NCBI RefSeq assembly: GCF_002930105.1
Contig: NZ_PJRN01000024.1
Location: 1 to 42,896 of the forward strand
Direction: 5' to 3'
Length of the DNA stretch: 42,896 nt
Source of the DNA: Billgrantia saliphila
GTDB taxonomy: Bacteria > Pseudomonadota > Gammaproteobacteria > Pseudomonadales > Halomonadaceae
Below the pieces are notes generated by a model that made no database searches, was not told where the DNA came from, and saw nothing but the letters and a program-made list of their open reading frames with translations. How positions within the stretch are numbered: position 1 is the first letter of the stretch; every line of letters starts with the position of its first letter. The position numbers and the translations under genes are program-made. Shown piece by piece: positions 1 through 11,381 of this stretch.

Positions 1-679
1 TGACCGCCTTGAAGCCATCGATGTCGATGATCGCCATGTCCAGGCTCTCGCCTGCGCGCAGGTGCCGCAGACGCGAAGTCATCAGGTCGTGCAGGCGGCG
101 TCGGTTGGGCAGCCCGGTGAGCGGATCCTCGAAGCCGATGCGTCGGAGGTCCTGCTCACGCGCCTTGTGAACGGAGATGTCGGTGAAGGTGCCGACATAA
201 TGCGTGATACGCCCGCGACCGTCGGTGATCGCCTTGACCCGCAGCCATTCGGGGAATTCATCGCCCTGCTTGCGCCGATTCCAGATCTCGCCTTCCCAGC
301 GCCCCTTGCTCTGCAGGGTCTGCCAGAAGCGCTTGAAGAATGCCGTATCGTGACGTGCCGCCGCCAGGTTGGTGGCGTTGAGGCCGCGCACCTCCTCTTC
401 GGTGAAGCCTGTGATCCGCGTGAAAGCGGGATTCACGGCGAGAATGTGATTCTCGGCATCGGTGATCTGTACGCCTTCCTCGGAGAGCATCAGCGCTTGC
501 TGCATCAAGTCGGCATGCTGGCGGTCGCGCTTCACCTGCCGCCAGATATCCACGACCCCCAGCGCCACGACACCGACCGCGACCATGCGCAGGGCGACGT
601 TGGGCAGCCAGATGCAGGCCAACAGCGCTGCCAGGGCAGCCCAGACGAGCGGGCGATTGGTCGCAATGGATGACCGCAT
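1..679 (-). CDS. PAS-GGDEF membrane protein, 5' part only (cut by left edge)
   Basis: About 226 N-terminal residues are visible. Residues 10-45 are hydrophobic (one or two membrane segments), residues about 60-170 form a PAS domain (ITDAENHILAVNPAFTRITG, then HYVGTFTDIS), and a GGDEF domain begins at about 181 with FEDPLTGLPNRR and the metal-site strand IIDIDGFK near 216-223. The GG(D/E)EF signature lies beyond the edge, so cyclase activity cannot be judged. The family makes cyclic di-GMP when intact, and an EAL domain could follow. The start is uncertain: ATG at 679 has a weak GGGA upstream, and in-frame ATGs at 724 and 733 would add 15 or 18 residues. It is divergent from fabA and probably unrelated to it in function. 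Confidence 0.85.
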   Translation of the reverse strand, partial: MRSSIATNRPLVWAALAALLACIWLPNVALRMVAVGVVALGVVDIWRQVKRDRQHADLMQQALMLSEEGVQITDAENHILAVNPAFTRITGFTEEEVRGLNATNLAAARHDTAFFKRFWQTLQSKGRWEGEIWNRRKQGDEFPEWLRVKAITDGRGRITHYVGTFTDISVHKAREQDLRRIGFEDPLTGLPNRRRLHDLMTSRLRHLRAGESLDMAIIDIDGFKAV

Positions 680-929
680 GTGAATTCCCGGTAATCGGTT
701 GGTAAAGTACGACAGCACGCCCATGCGAAGCATCGACCCTGCATAGGAGTATCGACACAATGCGCCGACACTTTAATTGCTGGTCGCTACCGCGTCATGC
801 CTGACGTGCAATCACGGGCCTCGGCCAGTAGACTAGGCAGGGCCGCCCGGGCGGGTCGGCCGTCAGTGCCATGCCGCATTCGCATTGCGCGCGGGAGGGC
901 CCACAACAACTGCGACTCGGAACGACTCA
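680..929. other. Divergent intergenic region upstream of fabA
   Basis: This 250-nt gap lies between the PAS-GGDEF gene and fabA and must hold promoters for both. I see no convincing -35/-10 pair. A possible fabA -10 is TAGACT at 829-834 without a good -35. A short inverted repeat, CGTCA-N4-TGACG, lies at 793-806. No match to the known FabR or FadR operator consensus was found by eye. Confidence 0.4.
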
Positions 930-1445
930 GTGACCAAGCAACATTCTTTCGAACGCGAAGAACTGCTGGCATGCAGCCGCGGTGAGCTCTTCGGTCCCGG
1001 CAACGCCCAACTGCCGGCGCCCAACATGTTGATGCTCGACCGCATTACGCGCATCCACGAACAGGGCGGCCAGTTCAACAAGGGCGAGCTGATCGCCGAG
1101 TTGGATATCCACCCCGACCTGTGGTTCTTCGATTGCCATTTCCCCGGCGATCCGGTCATGCCTGGATGCCTGGGACTGGATGCCATGTGGCAGCTGGTAG
1201 GCTTCTACCTGGGTTGGCTCGGCCATCCCGGACGCGGTCGCGCACTGGGCTGCGGCGAGGTGAAGTTCACCGGCCAAATCCTGCCCGAGGCCAAGAAGGT
1301 TACCTATCATATCAATATCAAGCGCATCATTACCCGGCGCCTGATTTTGGGCATCGCCGACGGCACCGTCTCGGTCGATGGCCGCGATATCTACCAGGCC
1401 CACGACCTGCGCGTCGGCCTGTTCACCTCTACCGCGAATTTCTGA
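930..1445 (+). CDS. fabA: 3-hydroxydecanoyl-ACP dehydratase/isomerase FabA
   Basis: FabA dehydrates 3-hydroxydecanoyl-ACP and isomerises trans-2- to cis-3-decenoyl-ACP, the branch point of anaerobic-type unsaturated fatty acid synthesis in the cytoplasm. With GTG at 930 the protein is 171 aa, the normal family length, and the catalytic residues fall at His70 ([12 protein letters not shown]) and Asp84 (GLDAMW), the E. coli numbering. An in-frame ATG at 885 would add 15 residues with no family counterpart, so GTG is preferred; GGAA lies about 9 nt upstream of it. fabB follows after 14 nt, so the two form one operon. Regulation by a FabR- or FadR-like repressor is usual in relatives, but no site was recognised. 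Confidence 0.96.
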   Translation: MTKQHSFEREELLACSRGELFGPGNAQLPAPNMLMLDRITRIHEQGGQFNKGELIAELDIHPDLWFFDCHFPGDPVMPGCLGLDAMWQLVGFYLGWLGHPGRGRALGCGEVKFTGQILPEAKKVTYHINIKRIITRRLILGIADGTVSVDGRDIYQAHDLRVGLFTSTANF

Positions 1446-1459
1446 AACAGGAGGCTCCC

Positions 1460-2677
1460 ATGCGACGAGTGGTAGTCACCGGCCTGGGCATCGTGTCCTG
1501 CTTGGGCAACGACGCACAAACGGTCGTCGAGGCGCTCCGGAGCGGGCGCTCGGGCATTCGCTTCAAGGAGGAATACGCCGAGCGCGGCTTCCGCAGCCAT
1601 GTCGCCGGGGTCGTGGATATCGATCTTGATGCGCTGGTTGATCGCAAACTGCGCCGCTTCATGGGCGACGCGGCAGCCTATGCGTATGTCAGCATGGCCC
1701 AGGCCATCGAGGATGCGGGCCTCTCCGCCGAGCAGATTTCCAGCGAACGCATCGGTCTGATCGCCGGCTCCGGCGGCGCGTCCAGCGCCAACCAGGTCGA
1801 AGCCGCCGACGTCATGCGCGAGAAGGGCCTGCGCCGGGTCGGCCCCTATCGAGTCACGCGCACCATGGGCAGCACCGTGTCCGCGTGCCTTGCCACGCCG
1901 TTCCAGATCAAGGGCGTCAACTACTCCATCTCCTCGGCCTGCGCCACTTCGGCCCACTGTATCGGCAGTGCCATGGAACAGATCCAGATGGGCAAGCAGG
2001 ACATCGTCTTTGCCGGTGGCGGCGAGGAGGAGCACTGGACCCTGTCGTGCCTGTTCGATGCAATGGGCGCCCTGACGACGCAGTACAACGATACGCCCGA
2101 CAAGGCCTCGCGCCCTTACGACAAGGCTCGCGACGGCTTCGTCATCGCCGGCGGCGGCGGCATGCTGGTGCTCGAGGAGCTCGAGCATGCCAAGGCACGC
2201 GGCGCGCAGATCTATGCCGAGCTGGTCGGCTACGGAGCCACCTCGGATGGCTACGACATGGTCGCTCCTTCCGGCGAGGGCGCGGCACGCTGCATGCGTC
2301 AGGCCCTGGCCACCGTCGACGGCAAGATCGACTACATCAACACGCACGGCACTTCGACGCCGGTGGGCGACGTGGCCGAGCTGCGGGCGATCCGCGAAGT
2401 CTTCGGCGACAGTACGCCGCCGATGAGCTCCACCAAGTCGTTGACCGGCCACTCGCTGGGCGCCACCGGCGTGCAGGAGACCATCTACTCGCTGTTGATG
2501 ATGGAGCATGGCTTCATCGCCGCTTCGGCCAACGTCGAGGAGCTCGACGAACAGGCGGCGGGCTTCGATATCGTCACTCGCCGCCGCGACGACAGTAGCG
2601 TCGAGCGGGTGCTCTCCAACAGCTTCGGCTTCGGTGGTACCAACGCCTGTCTGGTACTGCAGCGCTATCACGACTGA
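1460..2677 (+). CDS. fabB: Beta-ketoacyl-ACP synthase I FabB
   Basis: FabB is the condensing enzyme that elongates the cis-3-decenoyl-ACP made by FabA and so commits chains to unsaturated fatty acids. The thiolase-fold protein is 405 aa (E. coli 406). The catalytic triad is visible: Cys161 in [11 protein letters not shown], His296 in [12 protein letters not shown] and His331 in [12 protein letters not shown]. The C-terminal glycine loop [10 protein letters not shown] is present. The start is fixed by AGGAGG seven nt before ATG. It is the second and last gene of the fabAB operon and ends 27 nt before a strong hairpin terminator. The facing downstream gene is an acyltransferase that would use acyl-ACP or acyl-CoA products. 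Confidence 0.98.
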   Translation: MRRVVVTGLGIVSCLGNDAQTVVEALRSGRSGIRFKEEYAERGFRSHVAGVVDIDLDALVDRKLRRFMGDAAAYAYVSMAQAIEDAGLSAEQISSERIGLIAGSGGASSANQVEAADVMREKGLRRVGPYRVTRTMGSTVSACLATPFQIKGVNYSISSACATSAHCIGSAMEQIQMGKQDIVFAGGGEEEHWTLSCLFDAMGALTTQYNDTPDKASRPYDKARDGFVIAGGGGMLVLEELEHAKARGAQIYAELVGYGATSDGYDMVAPSGEGAARCMRQALATVDGKIDYINTHGTSTPVGDVAELRAIREVFGDSTPPMSSTKSLTGHSLGATGVQETIYSLLMMEHGFIAASANVEELDEQAAGFDIVTRRRDDSSVERVLSNSFGFGGTNACLVLQRYHD

Positions 2678-2704
2678 GCGATCAACACTGGCAACGACGC
2701 CACG

Positions 2705-2737
2705 AAGCAAAGGGCGCCCATTGGGCGCCCTTTGCTT
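2705..2737. terminator. Bidirectional hairpin between fabB and plsC-like gene
   Basis: A near-perfect inverted repeat, AAGCAAAGGGCGCCC with its complement around a 3-nt loop, is flanked by A-rich and T-rich sequence. It sits between two convergent genes and can stop transcription from both sides. Confidence 0.85.
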
Positions 2738-2801
2738 TCCGCTATTCTCTGCCGCACCCGGTAGCCACGACCTGCTGGCAACCCCGTTCGCGGGAAGCCC
2801 C

Positions 2802-3563
2802 TCAAGCGCTGGAACTCGGCTCGATCGCCGGCTTGGCGACGGCCGGCCGCGGCACTTCTGAGATCTCGGCCAGACGCGCCTCGATCCACGCCTCGGTTTC
2901 GACCAGTATCTCCTCCGGCGTGCGCCCGACCGTCTCGATCGGCTCGCCCACCACCACGTTGAGCTGCCCCGGGTTCTTCACCCAATGTCGCCCCGGCCAG
3001 CGCTCCCCGGCGTTATGCGCCACCGGCACCACCGGCACGCCCGCGCGACAGGCGATCACAGCACCACTCTTGTTGTAGCGGCGCCGCTGGCCCGGAGGCA
3101 CCCGGGTCCCTTCGGGAAAAATCAGCACCGTCAGGCCTTCCTGCAATCGCGCCACACCTTGGAACAATACTTGTCGCATGGCCCGCGCCGGCTTCGAGCG
3201 ATCCAGCGCAATGGGATGCAGCAAGCGCAGGCCCCAGCCGAAAATCGGGATGTGCAACAGCTCCTGCTTGAGTACCGTGCAGACCGGGGGCTTGAGCACC
3301 TGCAGGTAGATCGTTTCCCACTCGCACTGATGATTGGAAAGGATCACGCACGGCCCCGAAGGCAGGCGCTCCCGTCCCTGGATGCGATAGCGAATGCCAC
3401 AGGTCCAGCGGAACCAGGCGGTAATAAAATGGTTGTAGAGATTTAGCAGGCGGTAGCGGGAACGCAGCGGCATCAACGGCGCCACCGGCAGGAAGAGAAT
3501 CCCGCTGACGAGAATGGCCAGGAAATAACCAAGGTAGAACAGTAGGCTGCGCAACACGTTCAT
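2802..3563 (-). CDS. plsC: Lysophospholipid acyltransferase, PlsC family
   Basis: Likely 1-acyl-sn-glycerol-3-phosphate acyltransferase, which acylates lysophosphatidic acid to phosphatidic acid at the inner membrane. The 253-aa protein has an N-terminal hydrophobic stretch (about residues 5-32), the acyltransferase block I SNHQCEWE at 76-83 (NHx4E, with Glu83 where many relatives have Asp), and block III FPEGTR at 149-154. The C-terminal 20 residues are Pro/Ala-rich and probably disordered. It overlaps the upstream RmlD-like gene by 4 nt (ATGA), so translation is probably coupled. A role on a lyso-lipid other than LPA is possible, since genomes of this group carry several PlsC paralogues. 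Confidence 0.88.
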   Translation of the reverse strand: MNVLRSLLFYLGYFLAILVSGILFLPVAPLMPLRSRYRLLNLYNHFITAWFRWTCGIRYRIQGRERLPSGPCVILSNHQCEWETIYLQVLKPPVCTVLKQELLHIPIFGWGLRLLHPIALDRSKPARAMRQVLFQGVARLQEGLTVLIFPEGTRVPPGQRRRYNKSGAVIACRAGVPVVPVAHNAGERWPGRHWVKNPGQLNVVVGEPIETVGRTPEEILVETEAWIEARLAEISEVPRPAVAKPAIEPSSSA

Positions 3564-4447
3564 GGACTAGCGCGGTCCTCCCCACCGGTGGCCTGATGCG
3601 CCTGACACCACTCATCGAGCAGTCGCCCCACTTCGAGCCGCCACGGTTTCTGGTGAACGCCGAAGGCCTCCAGCACCCGCCGGCAGTTGAGTACTCGCCG
3701 CAATGGTTGATCGTGATGATGCTTGAGCGCCTTCACCTCGCCCAGCTCGATATGTTCACCCAGCCCTTCGAGCCGAGTCGATAGCTGGGTTCGCACCATG
3801 GAAGTGAAGGTGTAGGCGCTGACCGGCTCGGTGCCTGCCAGGTGATAAGCACCCCAGGCGTTGGAGCCGCATGCCAGCTGATGCAGCATGCCCACCAGCG
3901 CCATCGCCACGGCGTCCGCCGAGGTGGGACAGAAGATCACGTCCTGTGCAGCGCGCACTTCCTCGCCATTCGCCAAACTGTCGATGACGCCGCTGAGCCA
4001 GGCATGCCCCCCTTCGAGAGCGAACAGGGGGCCCAACCGTACGATCAAGTGGCGCGGATGTGAGCGACGGATGCTGTCGCCCACGGCGATCAGCCGCCGC
4101 AGGCTCTCATCACGCGGCGCCGGGATGACGTGCTCGTCGATGGGAGTCTCGAAGCCATCCTGATATAGCTGGTCGGAGACGCACCATACCAGGGGGGTAT
4201 CCGTCTCGCGGCACGCCGTCAGACAGGCCTCAACCCCTTCGCCATGCGTAATCACCGCTGCCGGCTCTATCTCCATGGGGGCCGACAGAGGCGGTATGAC
4301 CACCGCATCCGGTGCCAGCTCTCGCAGGTGAGCGGCATCGACCGCCAACCCGGGCTCGATGACGAGCTCGGTGTCGCTACGCCGATGCACCAGCCTGGCC
4401 AACGCCAGGTTGAGGCAGTGGCCGGCATCCAGTACCAACAGCTTCAC
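3560..4447 (-). CDS. RmlD-like (sugar-nucleotide-binding) Rossmann protein, active site degenerate
   Basis: The 295-aa protein aligns by eye with dTDP-4-dehydrorhamnose reductases (RmlD): an N-terminal Rossmann strand (MKLLVLDAG), a motif at the position of STDYVFDG (CVSDQLYQDG), then IVRLGPLFALEGGHAWLSG and a terminal GAYHLAGTEPVSAYTF region. The glycine-rich GxxGxxG loop is reduced to one glycine (DAGHCLN), and the YxxxK catalytic pair of short-chain dehydrogenases is not visible; ESLRRLIAVGD occupies its place. It is therefore probably a non-catalytic or repurposed relative. It lies 30 nt after ssb and overlaps the plsC-like gene by 4 nt. No rhamnose pathway genes are nearby. The function is unknown. 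Confidence 0.75.
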   Translation of the reverse strand: MKLLVLDAGHCLNLALARLVHRRSDTELVIEPGLAVDAAHLRELAPDAVVIPPLSAPMEIEPAAVITHGEGVEACLTACRETDTPLVWCVSDQLYQDGFETPIDEHVIPAPRDESLRRLIAVGDSIRRSHPRHLIVRLGPLFALEGGHAWLSGVIDSLANGEEVRAAQDVIFCPTSADAVAMALVGMLHQLACGSNAWGAYHLAGTEPVSAYTFTSMVRTQLSTRLEGLGEHIELGEVKALKHHHDQPLRRVLNCRRVLEAFGVHQKPWRLEVGRLLDEWCQAHQATGGEDRASP

Positions 4448-4477
4448 GCGATAGTCTCCCGCCTGGGTCGATTGGCG

Positions 4478-5068
4478 TCAGAACGGGATCTCGTCATCGA
4501 AATCGTCGAAGCTGCCCGGATCCGGGGCGCCGTAATTGTTCTGCCGCTGGTCGCCTTGCTGGGGCTGACCGCCCTGCTGGGGCTGGCCGCCCTGAGGCGC
4601 CGGGCGCTGCTGGGACTGGCCGCCGTAGCCGCCGCCTTGCGGCTGCGGAGCAGGCGCTCCTTGAGGGGCACCATAACCCCCGCCCTGCTGCTGAGGCATG
4701 CCGGCACCGGGCTGGCCGGTGAAGTCGCCGCCACGCGTGTCGAGCATCTGCATGTCGTTGACCACGATTTCGGTGGTGTAGCGGTCCTGGCCGTCCTGCC
4801 CTTGCCACTTACGGGTCTGCAGGCGTCCCTCAACATAGATGCGTGAGCCCTTCTTCAGGTACTGCTGGGCGATTTCGGCCAGCTTGTTGAACATCACCAC
4901 GCTATGCCACTCGGTACGCTCCTGGCGCTGACCGCTCTGACGGTCGGTCCAGGTGTCGGTGGTGGCCAGCCGCAGATTGGCGACGGGACTGCCGGAAGGC
5001 ATGAAGCGCACCTCGGGGTCCTGCCCCAGGTTGCCGATGAGAATGACCTTATTGACGCCGCGGGCCAT
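4478..5068 (-). CDS. ssb: Single-stranded DNA-binding protein SSB
   Basis: SSB coats single-stranded DNA during replication, recombination and repair, and recruits partners through its C-terminal tip. The OB fold spans residues 1-110 ([20 protein letters not shown], then [16 protein letters not shown]). A low-complexity Gly/Gln/Pro linker follows with short repeats of GGQPQQ. The protein ends in the acidic tip DDFDDEIPF. It is 196 aa (E. coli 178), with the extra length in the linker. The start is ATG 5068, preceded by AGGGAG; a 14-residue upstream extension lacks family similarity. It lies 71 nt downstream of the yajR-like gene on the same strand, with its own probable -10 element. Confidence 0.97.
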   Translation of the reverse strand: MARGVNKVILIGNLGQDPEVRFMPSGSPVANLRLATTDTWTDRQSGQRQERTEWHSVVMFNKLAEIAQQYLKKGSRIYVEGRLQTRKWQGQDGQDRYTTEIVVNDMQMLDTRGGDFTGQPGAGMPQQQGGGYGAPQGAPAPQPQGGGYGGQSQQRPAPQGGQPQQGGQPQQGDQRQNNYGAPDPGSFDDFDDEIPF

Positions 5069-5084
5069 GCTGGACTCCCTTTTG

Positions 5085-5099
5085 ATTGTACATGGAACA
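5085..5099 (-). promoter_or_regulatory. ssb: Possible ssb -10 element within a TGT-N7-ACA repeat
   Basis: Reading the minus strand, TACAAT (5085-5090) lies 16 nt upstream of the ssb start and resembles a sigma-70 -10. No good -35 was found at 16-18 nt. It overlaps TGTTCCATGTACA (5087-5099), a loose inverted repeat with half-sites TGT/ACA. The 7-nt spacing does not fit the gammaproteobacterial LexA box, which needs 8. Confidence 0.35.
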
Positions 5100-5139
5100 T
5101 AGTCACGCAACGGCCGCCAGGCCGCTGCCTGCGTGCAAG

Positions 5140-6528
5140 TTAGCCGCCTCTCTGACGGCCGGAGCGAATCAGCCGAGCCAGGGCCTCCTCGTCGAGGCGG
5201 CGCCGGTCTATCTTAAGATACGCGACTCGCTCCTCGGGCACGACCAGAACATCCTCGACCCCCGCCACATCGGCGAAGCTGGCCATCAGCGTATCGAGGG
5301 CATCACCCTGATGCTCGTCACCCAGTGACACGACCTCGCTCGATAGATGGGGCGGCGGCGACATGCCCAGCATCAGCAGCCACCAGACCGCCGCCAGCGC
5401 GGCACTGCCGACGAAAACCGCCGTCAGCCCCCACCGCTGGGCCAGCAGGCCACCCATCACGCCGCCGATAAAGGCGCCCAGGAACTGGCTGGTCGAATAG
5501 AGCCCCATCGCCGATCCCTTGGCGCCGGCCGGTGCCAGCTTGCTCAGCATCGAGGGCAATGTTGCCTCGAGCAGATTGAAGGCGGTGAAGAACAGCAGCA
5601 ACCAGGCGAACAGCGCCCAGCCGCCGCCGAATCCGGCCAGCCCCGCCAAACTGACGGTGATGGCGGCGATCGCCACCAGACACATGCCTTTCATGTGCTG
5701 GCGTTTCTCCGCAATGATCACCAGCGGCACCATGCCGACGAAGGCCAGCGCCATGATGGCGAGATAGGTCAGGCCGTGCCGCTCCACGCCTATGCCCGCC
5801 TCGACCAGACGGAACGGTACGGCAACGAAGATCGCCATCAGCACCAGATGCAGCGCAAAGATCGACAGATCCAACCGCCACAGGTCGGCGCGGGTGAAGA
5901 TACCGATCAGTTGCTGTCGGTCGATGCCCACGTCGCGATGTTTCAGTCGCCGCGGTGCCGGGGGCACCAGCTTCCATAGCACCGCCAGGCCCAGAGCGGC
6001 GAGCAGCGCGGTGAACCAGAACACTGCGGAGAGCCCGAAAGCGGCGGCCAGCCAAGGTCCCAGCACCATGGCCACGGCGAACGCCACGCCGATCGACAGA
6101 CCAATGGTGGCCATGGCGGCGGTGCGCACTTGTTCGCGGGTTTGATCGGCGAGCAGCGCCATGATCGCGGCGGCCACCGCGCCGCTGCCTTGCAGACAGC
6201 GCCCGGCAATTACGCCGCCGATGGTCTCGGAGCCGGCCGCCACCACGCTACCGAGCAGAAACAGCAGCAGGCCGACGGCGATTATCGGCTTGCGACCGAA
6301 GCGGTCCGAAAGCAGACCGAAGGGGATCTGCAACAGCGCCTGGGTCAGACCATAGATGCCCAGGGCCAGCCCTATCAGCAGCGGCGTGGCCCCGGTCAGC
6401 TCTTCGGCATACAGCGCCAGCACCGGCAGTACCATGAACAGCCCCAGCATGCGTGTCGCATACAGGCTGGCCAGGCCGGCGATGGCACGCCGTTCGGAGG
6501 CTAGCAGCAGTCCAGAGACCTTGCGCAT
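5140..6528 (-). CDS. yajR: MFS transporter of YajR type with C-terminal cytoplasmic domain
   Basis: A major facilitator superfamily inner-membrane transporter with 12 predicted helices (residues about 12-395). The conserved motif A is [11 protein letters not shown] at the loop between helices 2 and 3. Sequence blocks such as [32 protein letters not shown] and [20 protein letters not shown] match E. coli YajR closely. The last 65 or so residues ([21 protein letters not shown]) form a small ferredoxin-like domain comparable to the YAM domain of YajR. The substrate is unknown for the family. At 462 aa it is close to E. coli YajR (454). It is divergent from uvrA and upstream of ssb. The ATG at 6528 has no clear Shine-Dalgarno sequence. 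Confidence 0.9.
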   Translation of the reverse strand: MRKVSGLLLASERRAIAGLASLYATRMLGLFMVLPVLALYAEELTGATPLLIGLALGIYGLTQALLQIPFGLLSDRFGRKPIIAVGLLLFLLGSVVAAGSETIGGVIAGRCLQGSGAVAAAIMALLADQTREQVRTAAMATIGLSIGVAFAVAMVLGPWLAAAFGLSAVFWFTALLAALGLAVLWKLVPPAPRRLKHRDVGIDRQQLIGIFTRADLWRLDLSIFALHLVLMAIFVAVPFRLVEAGIGVERHGLTYLAIMALAFVGMVPLVIIAEKRQHMKGMCLVAIAAITVSLAGLAGFGGGWALFAWLLLFFTAFNLLEATLPSMLSKLAPAGAKGSAMGLYSTSQFLGAFIGGVMGGLLAQRWGLTAVFVGSAALAAVWWLLMLGMSPPPHLSSEVVSLGDEHQGDALDTLMASFADVAGVEDVLVVPEERVAYLKIDRRRLDEEALARLIRSGRQRGG

Positions 6529-6552
6529 AGGGAGAGGAACGCTTCTGTGGTG

Positions 6553-6586
6553 GGGCCTAGGCCCTTTTGGTGAACCGCCTATTCTA
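6553..6586 (-). promoter_or_regulatory. yajR: Probable yajR promoter -10 and adjacent palindrome
   Basis: On the minus strand TAGAAT (6581-6586) matches the -10 consensus in five of six positions, but its -35 (TTTCCT region) is poor. Just downstream of it lies the perfect 12-nt palindrome GGGCCTAGGCCC (6553-6564), which could be an operator or a small leader hairpin. Confidence 0.4.
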
Positions 6587-6626
6587 ACGATTCCGGGCCA
6601 CGCAGGAAACGTCCCGCCAAGGCGCT

Positions 6627-6656
6627 TTGGCGCGCAGCGGGGCGCGGACGTATAAT
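6627..6656 (+). promoter_or_regulatory. uvrA: uvrA promoter
   Basis: TTGGCG (6627-6632), an 18-nt spacer and a perfect TATAAT (6651-6656) lie 30 nt before the uvrA start. The -35 is the right arm of an inverted repeat CGCCAA-N6-TTGGCG (6615-6632). No LexA box (CTGT-N8-ACAG) is visible between yajR and uvrA. Confidence 0.7.
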
Positions 6657-6686
6657 CGAGGTTTTGCCGAAGGCCATGAGGTGGTA

Positions 6687-9548
<2,862 letters not shown>

Positions 9549-9790
9549 AACGGCCAATCGACGGGGAGCCCAATCACGCTAAGCGGCATCGGGGACACCC
9601 CCTAGTGGAGGTCCGATACCAAGAGTGAGGAGCCCAGCTCCGAACGAACTGGCCATGGAGGGCCAGTACCGGCCCTGCCAGTGGAGCAGGTGCGGAAGCG
9701 TCGCAGGGCATCGAGCACCCAAGGGTGGGTTCACGGCGCCTCCGCGAAGAATTGTCGTCGATAAGCCGCACCCACCGCTGATGCCGCAAT
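9549..9790. other. Gene-free multi-hairpin region of unknown nature
   Basis: No credible gene is seen here. Several inverted repeats occur in about 160 nt: ACTGGCC/GGCCAGT (9648-9667, 6-nt loop), GGAGC/GCTCC near 9629-9641, CCTGC/GCAGG inside a longer GCCCTGC (9672-9678)/GCAGGGC (9703-9709) pair, CACCC-AA-GGGTG (9716-9727) and GGGGACACCCC near 9591-9601. It could be a genus-specific intergenic repeat, a small RNA, or a decayed element. Either strand could be the transcribed one; on the plus strand it would be the uvrA 3' UTR, ending at the terminator at 9792-9823. Confidence 0.5.
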
Positions 9791-9791
9791 A

Positions 9792-9823
9792 AAAAACCCG
9801 GCTTCGCGAGAAGCCGGGTTTTT
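9792..9823. terminator. Bidirectional terminator between uvrA and rplQ
   Basis: The stem CCCGGCTTC (9797-9805)/GAAGCCGGG (9810-9818) closes a GCGA tetraloop and is flanked by A6 on the left and T5 on the right. It can terminate both uvrA (+) and the long ribosomal unit ending with rplQ (-). Confidence 0.95.
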
Positions 9824-9865
9824 CGTGTTGCTACAGCACTGCCGGGCCAGGCCCGCCACCAGGGA

Positions 9866-10261
9866 TCACTCCTCGGCGGCAGCTTCCTCGACCTCCTCCA
9901 CGACCGGGCGGTCGACGAGTTCGACGAAGGCCATGGGGGCGTTGTCGCCGGTGCGGAAACCGCACTTGAGGATACGGACGTAGCCGCCCGGACGCTCGGC
10001 GTAACGCGGACCCAGCTCATTGAAGAGCTTGCCGACCGCTTCTTTGGAGCGGGTGCGGCTGAAGGCCAGACGACGATTGGCGACGCTGTCCTGCTTGGCC
10101 AGGGTGATCAGCGGCTCGATGACGCGACGCAGCTCCTTGGCCTTGGGCAGGGTTGTCTTGATCACTTCGTGCTCGATCAGCGACACGCTCATGTTCTTGA
10201 ACATGGCCTGGCGATGCGAGCTGGTACGATTCAGGTGACGACCACTCTTACGATGACGCAT
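9866..10261 (-). CDS. rplQ: 50S ribosomal protein L17
   Basis: L17 is a large-subunit protein near the exit-tunnel side of the 50S particle. The 131-aa product (E. coli 127) starts [20 protein letters not shown], the family signature, and ends with an acidic Glu/Ala tail ([10 protein letters not shown]). It is the last gene of the alpha operon, 39 nt after rpoA, and is followed by a strong terminator 43 nt past its stop. Confidence 0.99.
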   Translation of the reverse strand: MRHRKSGRHLNRTSSHRQAMFKNMSVSLIEHEVIKTTLPKAKELRRVIEPLITLAKQDSVANRRLAFSRTRSKEAVGKLFNELGPRYAERPGGYVRILKCGFRTGDNAPMAFVELVDRPVVEEVEEAAAEE

Positions 10262-10300
10262 GGTTGTGATTCCTTACCAAACTGGGACTCGAGTCGACGC

Positions 10301-11299
10301 TCACGCGGAGGCCTTGTCGTCCTTCAGGCTCGCCGGCGGCCAGTTTTCCAGCCGCATGCCAAGGGAAAGACCACGAGCAGCCAACACGTCCTTGATCTCA
10401 TTCAGGGACTTCTTGCCGAGGTTCGGTGTCTTCAGCAGCTCCACTTCGGTGCGCTGGATCAGATCGCCGATGTAATAGATATTCTCGGCCTTCAGGCAGT
10501 TGGCACTGCGGACGGTCAACTCGAGATCGTCTACGGGGCGCAGCAGGATCGGATCGACATGATCCTCTTCCTCCTCGACCTCCTGCTCCTTGTCGGCTTC
10601 CAGATCGACGAACGCGGCCAGCTGCTCCTGCAGGATGGTGGCGCTGCGGCGAATGGCTTCCTCGGGATCCAGGGTGCCGTCGGTTTCCAGGTCGATGATC
10701 AGCTTGTCGAGGTCGGTCCGCTGCTCGACGCGTGCGGCGTCGACGGCGTACGAGACGCGACGCACGGGGCTGAAGGTGGCATCCAGCTGCAGGCGACCGA
10801 TGGCGCGAGACTCATCGTCGGCACCGACTCGGGCATCCGCCGGCTCGTAGCCGCGACCGCGAGCGATCTTGAGCTGCATCTTGAGCTCGGCGCCCTCGTT
10901 GACGTGGGCGATGACGTGATCCGGATTGACGATCTCGACGTCGTGATCGAGGACGATATCACCCGCTGTCACCACGGCCGGGCCCTGCTTGTTCAGCGAG
11001 AGCACCGCCTCGTCGCGACTGTGCATGCGGATGGCCACGTCCTTGAGGTTCAGAAGAATCTCGATGACGTCTTCCTGAACACCCTCGATCGCGCTGTATT
11101 CATGCTCGACACCCGAGATCTCGACTTCCACCACGGCGCAGCCGGGCATGGACGAGAGCAGAATGCGGCGCAGCGCATTGCCCAGGGTGTGGCCAAAGCC
11201 ACGCTCGAACGGCTCGAGCACGATCTTCGCGTGATGCGCGCTGATCTCTTCGACCTTGATATCGCGCGGACGGAGAAACTCTGTCACTGAACGCTGCAT
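10301..11299 (-). CDS. rpoA: RNA polymerase alpha subunit
   Basis: RpoA dimerises to nucleate RNA polymerase assembly and binds UP elements and activators. The protein is 332 aa (E. coli 329). The N-terminal dimerisation domain (about 1-235) has [19 protein letters not shown] strongly acidic linker [17 protein letters not shown] joins it to the C-terminal domain, whose DNA-contact helix [14 protein letters not shown] holds the Arg equivalent to E. coli Arg265. It is placed as usual between rpsD and rplQ. The 82-nt gap to rpsD holds nothing I recognise. Confidence 0.99.
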   Translation of the reverse strand: MQRSVTEFLRPRDIKVEEISAHHAKIVLEPFERGFGHTLGNALRRILLSSMPGCAVVEVEISGVEHEYSAIEGVQEDVIEILLNLKDVAIRMHSRDEAVLSLNKQGPAVVTAGDIVLDHDVEIVNPDHVIAHVNEGAELKMQLKIARGRGYEPADARVGADDESRAIGRLQLDATFSPVRRVSYAVDAARVEQRTDLDKLIIDLETDGTLDPEEAIRRSATILQEQLAAFVDLEADKEQEVEEEEDHVDPILLRPVDDLELTVRSANCLKAENIYYIGDLIQRTEVELLKTPNLGKKSLNEIKDVLAARGLSLGMRLENWPPASLKDDKASA

Positions 11300-11381
11300 A
11301 ACTACACCTTTGAGGCTGCCTAACGGTTACTCGGTACTCGACGCCGGCCCCGCAGGACCGGCGCGACGCAGTCAGCGACGC

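Noticed and set aside
5087..5099. LexA (SOS) box upstream of ssb
   Set aside because: TGT and ACA half-sites are 7 nt apart rather than 8, and the flanking C and G of CTGT/ACAG are absent.
9549..9865. Insertion sequence or small protein gene in the uvrA-rplQ gap
   Set aside because: No transposase similarity, terminal repeats or target duplication is visible, and short frames there lack ribosome binding sites.
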